64,000 nucleotides of DNA from positions 1-64,000 of the forward strand of contig CAJTUB010000001.1 in the NCBI GenBank assembly GCA_910579465.1. Reading direction: 5' to 3'. Source of the DNA: an uncultured Lachnospiraceae bacterium (lineage in GTDB: Bacteria > Bacillota > Clostridia > Lachnospirales > Lachnospiraceae). Made by a program: the position numbers and the translations under genes. Positions within the stretch are counted from its first letter, which is position 1, and every line of letters starts with the position of its first letter. Shown one piece after another: positions 18,563-26,406 of the stretch. The notes under the pieces were generated by a model. That model worked only from the letters and a program-made list of their open reading frames with translations, had not been told where the DNA came from and did no database searches.

Positions 18563-18994
18563 ATGAAAAGCTTTATTAAAAAATGTTGGAATATGTTTGT
18601 GAATCGTGAAACGATTACGTATGTCATTGCGGGTGTACTGACGACGTTAGTGAATTTTGTGATTTCCTTTTTGTTTTACGACTGCCTGCACTGGAATGAA
18701 AATTTCGTGACCGTGGTCGCATGGACGGCGGCGGTCGTGTTTGCCTATGTGATTAATAAATACTGGGTATTTTTAGAGAAGAAGGACGCTGCGGCAAAGG
18801 AGGCAGTGAAGTTCGGGAAGTTCGTTGTGGCGCGGCTGTTTACGTTTGCCGTGGAGTGGCTCGGCATCTTTATTTTTGTAACGACGCTTGAGGTGGAGTT
18901 CTGGCCGGTCAAGCTGGTGCTTGCGGTAATTGTCACCATATTGAACTATGTGTTCAGTAAGCTGTTCGTGTTTATTCGCGCGAAGGCAAAGTGA
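18563..18994 (+). CDS. GtrA-family membrane protein
   Basis: The 143-residue protein has four predicted membrane helices and the GtrA pattern: YVIAGVLTTLVNFVISFL near the start, then VIAWTAAVVFAYVINKYWVF-like and a final LNYVFSKLFVF. GtrA proteins are thought to move undecaprenyl-linked sugars or support cell-surface glycosylation; the substrate here is unknown. GGAGAAG precedes the ATG. Last gene of the OPT operon before a structured 3' region. Confidence 0.85.
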   Translation: MKSFIKKCWNMFVNRETITYVIAGVLTTLVNFVISFLFYDCLHWNENFVTVVAWTAAVVFAYVINKYWVFLEKKDAAAKEAVKFGKFVVARLFTFAVEWLGIFIFVTTLEVEFWPVKLVLAVIVTILNYVFSKLFVFIRAKAK

Positions 18995-19120
18995 GGATAG
19001 TGTAAATTATATTTTCACTATCCGGGCGCGCCCGCGGGGTCAAATACCCTGCCCCTTCCGGGGCGGACAAGCGAAAGAGAAGCTAAGGCATGCCCCGTAG
19101 CTTTTCTGCGGGGTATTTGA
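18995..19120 (+). terminator. Multi-stem structured region after gtrA, includes a terminator
   Basis: The first hairpin is perfect: GGATAGTG (18995-19002) with CACTATCC (19016-19023), starting right after the gtrA stop. A second unit closes with TCAAATACCCTGC (19040-19052) against GCGGGGTATTTGA (19108-19120) and encloses two inner hairpins, GCCCC-TTCC-GGGGC (19051-19064) and AGAAGCTA/TAGCTTTTCT (19079-19107). A terminator is likely, but the branched form is more elaborate than needed. Confidence 0.6.
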
Positions 19121-19177
19121 TTTCCGGTTCATGCAGGAAAAAAGAAAAGTAAGAAGAGTAAGAAAGGGGACGCTGTT

Positions 19178-20389
19178 ATGGATTTTCCGGTTAAGGCGGC
19201 GGTTACGCTGAAAAAGGGTGCGGCAAAAAGCCTGAAGGCAGGCGGACTCTGGATTTATGATAATGAAATCGACACTATCATGGGGAGCGTGGAGGACGGG
19301 GAGCTGGTCTGCGTAAAGGACTTTGACGGGTATGGGCTCGGAACCGGATTCCTCAACCGGAGGTCGAAGCTTACGGTGCGGATGCTGACAAGGGAAAAGG
19401 ACACGGAGATTACGGAGGCGTTTCTCGAAAAGCGTGTGCGCGCGGCGTGGGAATACCGTAAGAAGACCGTAGATACGGGAAGCTGCCGTCTGATTTTCGG
19501 GGAAGCGGATTTTCTGCCGGGGCTTGTCGTGGATAAGTTTTCCAATGTCTGCGTGGTGCAGTCGCTTGCCCTTGGCATGGAGCGTTTAAAGCCTGTCATT
19601 CTGGAGGCGTTAAAAAGGGTGCTTGCGGAGGACGGGATTGTGCTGCGCGGTATTTATGAGCGCAGTGATGCAAAGGTGCGTGAGCAGGAGGGCATGGAGC
19701 GCGTGAAGGGCTTTTTGTCCGAGCCGTTTGATACCGAGGTGGAAATCGTGGAAAACGGCGTGCGTTATCTGGTGGATGTGGCAGACGGACAGAAGACGGG
19801 CTTTTTCTTAGACCAGAAGTATAACCGTCTGGCGGTGCAGAAGCTTTGCCGGGATGCGGAGGTGTTGGATTGCTTTACCCACACCGGTTCGTTTGCGTTA
19901 AATGCAGGGCTTGCCGGGGCAAAGCAGGTGCTTGGCGTGGACGCGTCGGAGACTGCGGTTGCACAGGCAGAGAAGAATGCTACGCTCAACGGGCTCTCGG
20001 ACCGGGTCTCCTTCCGGTGCGCGGATGTGTTTGAGCTTCTGCCGAAGCTTGTGCAGGACGGGAAGCAGTACGATGTGGTGATACTGGACCCTCCGGCGTT
20101 TACGAAGTCCCGCAGCTCCGTGAAGAATGCGGCGAAGGGATACCGTGAAATCAACAGGCGCGGCTTTTCGCTTGTAAAGGACGGGGGCTATCTTTGTACC
20201 TGCTCCTGCTCCCACTTTATGACGCCGGAGCTGTTTGCGGAGACGCTTGCGCAGGCGGCGCGGGACGCCCATGTGCGGCTGCGTCAGGTGGAGTACCGGA
20301 CACAGGCGCCGGACCACCCGATTCTGTGGTCGGCGGACGAGTCATATTATCTGAAGTTTTATATTTTTCAGGTGGTGAGGAGCTTTTAG
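19178..20389 (+). CDS. rlmI: Class I rRNA (cytosine-C5) methyltransferase, RlmI-like
   Basis: The 403-residue protein has an N-terminal PUA-like RNA-binding region (about 1-80; LKAGGLWIYDNEI), a central RNA-binding middle domain and a C-terminal Rossmann SAM domain. Motifs include GQKTGFFLDQ, VLDCFTHTGSFAL for SAM binding, VILDPPAFTKS, and CTCSCSH with the conserved catalytic cysteine. E. coli RlmI methylates 23S rRNA C1962; the exact target here is inferred. AAAGGGG precedes the ATG. Confidence 0.87.
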   Translation: MDFPVKAAVTLKKGAAKSLKAGGLWIYDNEIDTIMGSVEDGELVCVKDFDGYGLGTGFLNRRSKLTVRMLTREKDTEITEAFLEKRVRAAWEYRKKTVDTGSCRLIFGEADFLPGLVVDKFSNVCVVQSLALGMERLKPVILEALKRVLAEDGIVLRGIYERSDAKVREQEGMERVKGFLSEPFDTEVEIVENGVRYLVDVADGQKTGFFLDQKYNRLAVQKLCRDAEVLDCFTHTGSFALNAGLAGAKQVLGVDASETAVAQAEKNATLNGLSDRVSFRCADVFELLPKLVQDGKQYDVVILDPPAFTKSRSSVKNAAKGYREINRRGFSLVKDGGYLCTCSCSHFMTPELFAETLAQAARDAHVRLRQVEYRTQAPDHPILWSADESYYLKFYIFQVVRSF

Positions 20390-20421
20390 TTTGCCAAATG
20401 GAGATAAGGAGGTCTGATACG

Positions 20422-21291
20422 ATGCCGGGAATGCAGGATTTGAAACAGTTTTTGTGCTCAATGGCAAGGAATGCAGTGTGGCTTTCCATTGCAGGTGGCG
20501 ACGGGCCGGAGGTGGGGCACTTTGGCGGCCTGCCGGATGTGCCGCCTGATTTTGTCTGGCCGTACTTTGAGACGGATACGTTTGATGATGATACAGTAAA
20601 ACCGCGGCCGCTCAGTTTTCTGGCCCAGTTTGACTGTACAGCTTTAGCAGAACTGGATCGGGACGGGCTTCTGCCCCGGGAAGGGGTGTTATCCCTTTTC
20701 TATGAGATGGGCTCCCAACGCGGAGGTTTTGACCCGCAGGACGCAGGCTGTGCCCGCGTGTACTGGTTCCCGGAGGGCGCTGCGCTGCATCCGGCACCGT
20801 TTCCGGAGGATTTGCCGGACTTTGGCAGGCTTTCCAGGTTTCCGATCCGGGGTGCCAGTGAGGCGGACTATCCGGCTTACCAGGATGCCGAGTCAGCCAT
20901 GCCGGATAAAGACTTTCCTGAAAAGGCCAGCATGTTTGATCAATATGATGAAGTGGTTGCCGCGCTGAGGAAAGAAGAAAGGAACGGAGCCTTACATAAG
21001 CTGTTGGGCTGGCCTAATATTATCCAGAATAACATGACGCAGGAGTGCGAGCTGGTGAGCCGGGGGCATTACTGCGGCAGTACATGGAACCGTATTCCGG
21101 CAGAGGACCGCCGGGAAGCAGAGCAGACTTCTTTGGAGAAATGGCGGCTGCTGTTTCAGTTAGATTCCTTTACACAGGGAGAGTTTTTTCTGGATTTCGG
21201 CGACTGTGGCAGCATCTATTTCTACATCCGCACAGAAGATCTGGCTGCCCGTCGTTTTGACCGGGTATGGCTGATTATGCAGTGCTATTAA
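20422..21291 (+). CDS. DUF1963 (YwqG-like) protein
   Basis: The 289-residue protein fits the YwqG/DUF1963 family: GGLPDVPPDFVWP near the start, PLSFLAQFDC, VLSLFYEM, LGWPNIIQNNM, WRLLFQLDS, and the closing GDCGSIYFYIRTEDL. The family is widespread, cytosolic and without a settled biochemical role. AAGGAGG ends 9 bases before ATG 20422; the frame is open further upstream inside rlmI, but without a start signal. It follows rlmI by 32 bases. Confidence 0.82.
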   Translation: MPGMQDLKQFLCSMARNAVWLSIAGGDGPEVGHFGGLPDVPPDFVWPYFETDTFDDDTVKPRPLSFLAQFDCTALAELDRDGLLPREGVLSLFYEMGSQRGGFDPQDAGCARVYWFPEGAALHPAPFPEDLPDFGRLSRFPIRGASEADYPAYQDAESAMPDKDFPEKASMFDQYDEVVAALRKEERNGALHKLLGWPNIIQNNMTQECELVSRGHYCGSTWNRIPAEDRREAEQTSLEKWRLLFQLDSFTQGEFFLDFGDCGSIYFYIRTEDLAARRFDRVWLIMQCY

Positions 21292-21338
21292 AAACTTCCG
21301 GTTTTCGCGAATGGTTAAGGAAAATTTTTCATTTCCTC

Positions 21339-21368
21339 TTTACAAAATGTAGAAAGTGACGATATAAT
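21339..21368 (+). promoter_or_regulatory. Promoter of the FliD-like gene
   Basis: TTTACA (21339-21344), 18-bp spacer and TATAAT (21363-21368), with about 55 bases of leader. It looks like a housekeeping sigma-A promoter, not a flagellar sigma-28 one (no TAAA..GCCGATAA). Confidence 0.65.
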
Positions 21369-21429
21369 AAGTATAGAACTAATATTATTTTGTAGAACGA
21401 TACAGCAAAAGTCAAGGAGGGCGATGCAT

Positions 21430-22209
21430 ATGTCAAACTATAATTTTACGAGTGCGTTTTTTGGCGGCTTCTCTTCAGGTTCTTCCTTTTCGGGACTGCT
21501 TGGAGAGTATAACTCCATCAAGAACGGTTCTTACAGAAGACTTTTAAAGTCGTATTACGGCAAGTACAATGCCGACGGTACGGCAAAGTCCACAGAGAAG
21601 GCGGAGCAGGAGAGAAAGCCTAAGACCAGTTCCGATACTATGGATTCCGCAAAGAAGCTGACCACGGTTTCCGAGAAGGCGACGGCGCTTCAGAATGCGG
21701 CAACCAAGCTCTCTGCAGTGAAGGAAGGGACTTCCTCCATCTATGCAAAGAAGACGCTTGTGGAGAAGAAGGACGGAGTCACGACGACCCGTACCGACTA
21801 TGATTATGATACGGTGACAAGTGCAGTAAAGTCTCTTGTTACAGCGTACAATGAGACGCTGGACGAGGCGGCGAAGGTCGGTTCTGTTTCGGTACAGAAT
21901 AAGGCAAAGTGGATGATGAGTGTTACGGCACAGTATAAGGATCAGCTTTCCGAGTTCGGTATTTCGGTAGATAAGGAAGGCAGACTTTCCTTGGATGAGA
22001 AGGTATTCCGCGGCAGGGAGATGCCGGATATCCAGGACTTCTTCGAGGGAAGCAATTCCTTTGCAAGCAAGCTTGCCAGAAAGGCATCGTCACTTTCCGG
22101 TGCAGCAGACCTTCAGGCGACAAGAGCGGCTTCCGCTTACACGCCGGCAGGTAACACATATAAGCCGGAGTCGATGAATTCCGGAACGGTATTTGATTCT
22201 TTGTTCTAA
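21430..22209 (+). CDS. Protein with weak likeness to the flagellar cap protein FliD C-terminal part
   Basis: The 259-residue protein is polar, rich in Ser, Lys and Ala, with no signal peptide or membrane segment. The middle (about 125-200) resembles the end of FliD: VKSLVTAYNETLDEA, then FGISVDKEGRLSLDEKVF. The first 40 residues are Gly/Ser/Tyr-rich and flexible. FliD itself is much longer and lies in flagellar operons; none is visible here. It could be a secreted cap-like protein or an unrelated coiled coil. ATG 21430 is used because AAGGAGG lies 9 bases upstream, but only 3 from ATG 21424. Confidence 0.6.
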   Translation: MSNYNFTSAFFGGFSSGSSFSGLLGEYNSIKNGSYRRLLKSYYGKYNADGTAKSTEKAEQERKPKTSSDTMDSAKKLTTVSEKATALQNAATKLSAVKEGTSSIYAKKTLVEKKDGVTTTRTDYDYDTVTSAVKSLVTAYNETLDEAAKVGSVSVQNKAKWMMSVTAQYKDQLSEFGISVDKEGRLSLDEKVFRGREMPDIQDFFEGSNSFASKLARKASSLSGAADLQATRAASAYTPAGNTYKPESMNSGTVFDSLF

Positions 22210-22256
22210 GCTGGTAAAAGATACCGGATTGTCCGGGGGACAGAATGCAAAGAATA

Positions 22257-22285
22257 GGGCTGTCGCGCAAGTGGCAGCCCTTTTT
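22257..22285 (+). terminator. Terminator after the FliD-like gene
   Basis: GGGCTG (22257-22262) pairs with CAGCCC (22275-22280), followed directly by TTTTT. A simple Rho-independent terminator. Confidence 0.85.
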
Positions 22286-22361
22286 GGGTTCATAGGAGAT
22301 ACTGTGCCGCACGGAGTAATGTGCGCTTCCATAAAGCAGGAGGCGCTTTTCAGGAGGTTTT

Positions 22362-23264
22362 ATGTTAAAGATAGGTTCACATGTCGGAATGAGCGGAAAG
22401 GAAATGTTTCTTGGTTCGGTAAAGGAAGCGCTTTCCTATGAGGCAGATACGTTTATGCTGTATACCGGCGCGCCGCAGAATACGCGCCGTAAAAAGATAG
22501 AGGAGCTGAACCTTACGGCAGGCTGGGAGCTGATGAAGGAAAAAGGGCTTTCTGAGTTTGTTGTGCATGCGCCGTATATTATTAATCTTGCCAATACGGT
22601 GAAGCCGGAAACCTATGAGCTTGCAGTAGAATTCCTGCGGGAAGAGCTCCGCCGCACCGAGGCGATGGGGAGCCGGGTACTAATCCTGCATCCGGGCTCT
22701 CATGTGGGGGAGGGAGAGGATGCAGGACTTTCGCAGATTATCAAGGGCTTAAATGAAGTGCTGGACGCGGAGACGCCGGTGTGTATAGCACTTGAGACGA
22801 TGGCGGGAAAGGGAAGCGAGCTGGGAAAGACCTTTGAGGAGCTGGCGCGTATTTATGACGGCGTAACGTATAATGATAAGCTGAGGATATGCTTTGATAC
22901 CTGTCATGTGCATGATGCAGGCTATGATATCGTACATGATTTTGAAGGAGTAATCGGGCAGTTTGACCGGATTCTCGGAAAGGAGCAGATTGCCGTATTT
23001 CATCTGAATGACAGTAAAAATGTCTGCGGCGCACAGAAAGACCGCCATGAAAATATCGGCTTTGGGCAGATTGGGTTCGATGCGCTGAAAGAGATTGCCT
23101 ACCGGGAGGAATTCAGCCATGTGCCGAAGATTCTGGAAACGCCATATGTAACAAAAACGCCGGAAGATAATGCGCGTGTCATTGCGCCGTACCGCGAGGA
23201 GATTGCAATGCTGCGGGCGGGAGTATTTGACCCGGAGTTGTATGGGCGGTTAAGAAAAATTTAA
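22362..23264 (+). CDS. nfo: Deoxyribonuclease IV (apurinic/apyrimidinic endonuclease)
   Basis: The 300-residue protein is a metal-dependent AP endonuclease of base-excision repair that cuts DNA 5' to abasic sites. The xylose-isomerase-like barrel shows its metal ligands: KIGSHVG at the start, VVHAPYIINLA, LILHPGSHVG, IALETMAGKG, CFDTCHVHDAGYD, VFHLNDSKN, DRHENIGFG and ILETPY. Length is usual. CAGGAGG lies before the ATG. Confidence 0.95.
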   Translation: MLKIGSHVGMSGKEMFLGSVKEALSYEADTFMLYTGAPQNTRRKKIEELNLTAGWELMKEKGLSEFVVHAPYIINLANTVKPETYELAVEFLREELRRTEAMGSRVLILHPGSHVGEGEDAGLSQIIKGLNEVLDAETPVCIALETMAGKGSELGKTFEELARIYDGVTYNDKLRICFDTCHVHDAGYDIVHDFEGVIGQFDRILGKEQIAVFHLNDSKNVCGAQKDRHENIGFGQIGFDALKEIAYREEFSHVPKILETPYVTKTPEDNARVIAPYREEIAMLRAGVFDPELYGRLRKI

Positions 23265-23282
23265 GGATATGATTGAAAAATA

Positions 23283-23311
23283 TTGAAAAAATGACAAGGA
23301 TATGATATGAT
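23283..23311 (+). promoter_or_regulatory. Promoter of the DUF4234 operon
   Basis: TTGAAA (23283-23288), 17-bp spacer, TATGAT (23306-23311), 39 bases before the ATG. Confidence 0.6.
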
Positions 23312-23350
23312 TGGAATGTAAAATTAGTTAAGCATGAGGAGGAAACAAAC

Positions 23351-23689
23351 ATGGTAAAACAAAAGAGCATTCCGTTGTGTATCGTCCTTTCCATTGTTAC
23401 CTGTGGTATTTATGGTATCATTTGGTTTATCAATTTGACGGACGATACGAATGCAGTAACTGGCGAAGAGGGGACGACTGGTATTGTGGCATTTCTGCTT
23501 TCCATTGTCACCTGCGGCATTTACATGCTGTACTGGAACTACAAGCAGGGAGAAAAGCTTGATAAGGTAAAGAGTGAAAAGGGAATGGCAAGCAGCAATA
23601 GCGGTATCCTTTACTTAATTCTTTCTGTTTTCGGACTTTCTCTTGTATCTTGGGCTCTGATGCAGGATTCCCTGAACAAGCTGGCATAA
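23351..23689 (+). CDS. DUF4234 family membrane protein
   Basis: The 112-residue protein has three hydrophobic segments. The phrase LSIVTCGIY occurs twice (about residues 12-20 and 48-56), each time followed by an aromatic membrane stretch, so it is an internal duplication typical of DUF4234. Function unknown. GAGGAGG precedes the ATG. First of three small membrane-protein genes in tandem. Confidence 0.8.
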   Translation: MVKQKSIPLCIVLSIVTCGIYGIIWFINLTDDTNAVTGEEGTTGIVAFLLSIVTCGIYMLYWNYKQGEKLDKVKSEKGMASSNSGILYLILSVFGLSLVSWALMQDSLNKLA

Positions 23690-23691
23690 CA

Positions 23692-24066
23692 ATGAAAAAG
23701 CGTGCAAGAAAAGTAGCCGTTTGCGGTGCAGTTCTTTTATTGTGCGGAGTGTTATATGGATTGTTTTGTATGGCAACCGGAGTTGCGGTACCCTGTGTAT
23801 TTTACCAGATTACAGGGTATCGTTGCCCCGGTTGCGGCGTTACACGGATGTGTCTCTGGATTTTGAAGGGGAATATTCCGGAAGCAGTCAAATGCAATCC
23901 CGCACTTTTCTTTTGTTCATTTCCTCTTGTGGGTATTCTGATTGACGGGGCATGCCGATATATAAAAACAGGGAGGAAGCAGTTACGGAAATGGCAGGAG
24001 GTTCTACTGTATATCATCGTTGGAATATTGCTGGTGCATGGGGTTTTAAGGAATATAGAGTGGTAA
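23692..24066 (+). CDS. DUF2752 family membrane protein
   Basis: The 124-residue protein has three predicted helices and the family signature CPGCGVTR, followed by a CNPALF segment. DUF2752 proteins are small, of unknown function, often beside DUF4234 genes as here. The start is two bases after the preceding stop with no clear ribosome site, implying translational coupling. The cysteine motif could bind a metal; this is not shown for the family as far as I know. Confidence 0.8.
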   Translation: MKKRARKVAVCGAVLLLCGVLYGLFCMATGVAVPCVFYQITGYRCPGCGVTRMCLWILKGNIPEAVKCNPALFFCSFPLVGILIDGACRYIKTGRKQLRKWQEVLLYIIVGILLVHGVLRNIEW

Positions 24067-24115
24067 CAAACGGGAGTTCAAATGTTTTAGGGAGAAAGGT
24101 CCGGAGGATTTTGCC

Positions 24116-24574
24116 ATGAGAGAGAAGAAAAGAAGGATAGTGTTTGGAGGAAGGCGTATGCTTCCGCTTTTTCTGCTTTGTATGCTGTTAGCAGGCGTAT
24201 GCTTTTTTGCGGGACCCACGGGGCAGATGGCCCTTGCGGCAGCAGAGGGGCAGCCGGAGGAAGGAAAAGCAGACGAAGGGCAGGCTGCGGACGGCACCCC
24301 GGAAGATGCGGGAGAGACTTCTGATTCAGAGGAAGGGCAGAACGAATATGTAGTAAAGCCGATGACAGGAGCAGATAAGTTCCGTTTATTCCTATGCTGT
24401 GTGTTCGGCGTCGGTATCTGTATTGTGGCGGCATTGTGGGGAGACCCGAGGGAACGCCTGAAGGACAAGTATAAGAGAGCAAGGAAGCAGCAGGCGCTCG
24501 AGGAGAAAAAGAAGAGACAGAGAGAGGAAAGAGAGGCAAGGCTGGCGGCGGAGAAGAAAGAGAAGCCGCAGTAA
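24116..24574 (+). CDS. Small membrane protein with acidic loop and charged coiled-coil tail
   Basis: I do not recognise a family. The 152 residues contain a hydrophobic helix at about 16-44 (possible signal or anchor), an acidic Glu/Gly/Asp-rich segment (45-75), a second helix (about 88-106), and a Lys/Arg/Glu-rich tail from 110 that looks helical and cytoplasmic. GGAGG lies 8 bases before the ATG. It ends the DUF4234 gene group before a two-way terminator. Confidence 0.55.
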   Translation: MREKKRRIVFGGRRMLPLFLLCMLLAGVCFFAGPTGQMALAAAEGQPEEGKADEGQAADGTPEDAGETSDSEEGQNEYVVKPMTGADKFRLFLCCVFGVGICIVAALWGDPRERLKDKYKRARKQQALEEKKKRQREEREARLAAEKKEKPQ

Positions 24575-24600
24575 TAGCCGGATTCATAATAAAAGCCATA

Positions 24601-24696
24601 AGAAAAGCGCGGCCCCATTCCGGCAGGCGTCATATCCTTTGCTATACAGGATATCCGCCAGCGGCAGGAACGGGACCGCGTTCTTTGTGCTTTTCT
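24601..24696. terminator. Long two-way terminator between convergent genes
   Basis: The outermost stem AGAAAAGC/GCTTTTCT (24601-24608 and 24689-24696) encloses a GCGC-rich stem and a perfect inner hairpin ATATCCT/AGGATAT (24632-24638, 24648-24654). A- and T-rich edges on both sides suit termination of the plus-strand group and of argG. Confidence 0.7.
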
Positions 24697-24698
24697 AT

Positions 24699-25919
24699 TT
24701 ATTTCTTGTCAAGGCTGTTCATCTTCATTGCACGAACCTTTAAGGAGAGCCCGAACAGGTTAATGAAGCCCTCGGCATCATGGTGGTCGTATAAATCACC
24801 GGTTGTAAAGGAGGCAATGCTCTCATTGTACAGGGAGTACGGGGAGGTGGTGCCCTGCTTGATGATATTGCCCTTGTAGAGCTTTAACTTAACCTCGCCG
24901 GTGACGTACTGCTGTGTGGACTCAACGAATGCCTGCAGCGCCTCGCGGAGCGGGGTGAACCACTTTCCTTCATAAACTACATCTGCATACTTATCACCGA
25001 TTCCCTTTTTATAGGCAAGGGTATCACGGTCTAAGATTAACTCCTCTAACTGCTCGTGAGCCGCCATCAGGATGGTTCCGCCCGGTGTCTCGTAAACGCC
25101 GCGGGACTTCATGCCGACCACGCGGTTTTCCACGATGTCAACGATGCCGATGCCGTGCTTTCCGCCCAGCTTGTTCAATGCACGGAGGATATCGGAAGCC
25201 TTCATCTTTTCGCCGTTTAATGCAACCGGCGCGCCCTTTTCAAAGGTAAGGGAGATGGTCTCGCCCTCCTCCGGCGCCTTTTCCGGGGTAACGCCTAAGA
25301 CTAACAGGTGGTCGTAGTTCGGGGCATTTGCCGGGTCTTCTAACTCAAGGCCCTCGTGGCTGATGTGCCAGAGGTTGCGGTCGCGGCTGTAGCTCTGACT
25401 TGCGTCAAACGGAAGCTCGATGCCGTGTGCGCGGCAGTATTCGATTTCCTCTTCACGGGAGGACATCTTCCAGGTGTCGTTGCACCTCCACGGAGCAATA
25501 ATCTTTAACTCCGGTGCAAGCGCCTTGATACCAAGCTCAAAGCGGACCTGGTCGTTTCCTTTGCCGGTAGCGCCGTGACAGATAGCGACAGCGCCTTCCT
25601 TCTTTGCAATTTCCACTAACTTCTTTGCGATTACCGGACGTGCCATCGAGGTGCCGAGCAGGTACTTGTTCTCATATACAGCGCCTGCCTTTACGCAAGG
25701 AATGGCGTACTCGTCGATAAACTCGTCAACAACGTCCAGAATGTAGAGCTTCTCTGCACCGGAATACTTCGCGCGCTCCTCCAGACCGTCTAACTCGTTG
25801 CCCTGTCCTACGTCGATACAGCAGCAGACTACGTCGTAATCGTAGTTTTCCTTTAACCACGGAATGATAGCGGTCGTATCCAGACCACCGGAATAAGCTA
25901 AAATGACTTTTTCCTTCAT
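24699..25919 (-). CDS. argG: Argininosuccinate synthase
   Basis: Joins citrulline and aspartate with ATP to form argininosuccinate, the penultimate step of arginine synthesis. The 406-residue protein has the PP-loop ATP site (LAYSGGLDTTAI) near the N-terminus, CCCIDVGQG, GTSMARPVIAKK, CHGATGKGNDQVRFE and the C-terminal helical tail. Start 25919 is used because AAAGGAGG lies just upstream; in-frame codons beyond it overlap the promoter. It faces away from the argC cluster, with a candidate arginine-repressor half-site at its promoter. Confidence 0.95.
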   Translation of the reverse strand: MKEKVILAYSGGLDTTAIIPWLKENYDYDVVCCCIDVGQGNELDGLEERAKYSGAEKLYILDVVDEFIDEYAIPCVKAGAVYENKYLLGTSMARPVIAKKLVEIAKKEGAVAICHGATGKGNDQVRFELGIKALAPELKIIAPWRCNDTWKMSSREEEIEYCRAHGIELPFDASQSYSRDRNLWHISHEGLELEDPANAPNYDHLLVLGVTPEKAPEEGETISLTFEKGAPVALNGEKMKASDILRALNKLGGKHGIGIVDIVENRVVGMKSRGVYETPGGTILMAAHEQLEELILDRDTLAYKKGIGDKYADVVYEGKWFTPLREALQAFVESTQQYVTGEVKLKLYKGNIIKQGTTSPYSLYNESIASFTTGDLYDHHDAEGFINLFGLSLKVRAMKMNSLDKK

Positions 25920-25965
25920 AATATCCTCCTTTTGTACTTCGCGTACTGTTTTACAATCTAAGCAC

Positions 25966-26028
25966 ATGATACACGCGCTTTGCAAATAAGTCAAGAGAAA
26001 AATGAAAAAATGTTATAAATATTCATGT
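25966..26028 (-). promoter_or_regulatory. argG promoter with possible ARG-box half-site
   Basis: On the minus strand TTGACT (25989-25994), 17 bp, and TATCAT (25966-25971) form a good promoter. Upstream at 26013-26028 the minus strand reads CATGAATATTTATAAC; its first eight bases equal the left half of the Bacillus ARG box. The right half is poor, so regulator binding is tentative. Confidence 0.6.
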
Positions 26029-26037
26029 AACTTTATA

Positions 26038-26250
26038 TCCCGATGGCTGCGTGCTGCCCTGATTTTGCAAGTGTGAACGCTTTGCCGGACCTCCTTTAAG
26101 AGCGGTTAAGCCGCTCGGTGGCGTCCTTACGGTAAACCGGTTCTAAGAGGTGATTCCGGCGTCGCTAAAGACCGCGAGCCGTCAGGCAAATGCAAAATCC
26201 CGGTAGCACGCAGCCGCCGGGATTTTCTAAAGCTATTATGAAAATGCGGA
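26038..26250. repeat. Intergenic inverted-repeat element, copy B (long core)
   Basis: The arm at 26038-26069 pairs with 26191-26222 at 27 of 32 positions. The core between them closely follows copy A (shared GTTAAGCCGCTCGGT, CTAAGAGGTGATTCCGG, CAAATGCAAAATC), while the outer arm sequence is wholly different from copy A yet still paired. A right end like the other copies (AAAATGCGGAAA) is at 26241; no left end is visible. It sits between the divergent argG and maf promoters. Confidence 0.75.
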
Positions 26251-26279
26251 AATGTAGGGAAATAAGAGGAGAAAAGAGC

Positions 26280-26308
26280 TTGTATTTCAGGCTGTCCTGG
26301 CTTATAAT
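26280..26308 (+). promoter_or_regulatory. Promoter of maf
   Basis: TTGTAT (26280-26285), 17-bp spacer, TATAAT (26303-26308), about 100 bases before the start codon. Confidence 0.7.
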
Positions 26309-26406
26309 AGAACAGATGCAGAATGGATACATGACAGTTCCGTGACCCGCGCGGACAGGCTTCGGGAGCGGGAGGCAGACAGGAGATGGCTAAGAGAGGT
26401 ATTTGT

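Noticed and set aside
19178..20389. RlmI-like gene as the start of a longer fusion with the DUF1963 frame
   Set aside because: The DUF1963 frame is open inside rlmI, but a different frame is used and a strong ribosome site marks a separate start at 20422.
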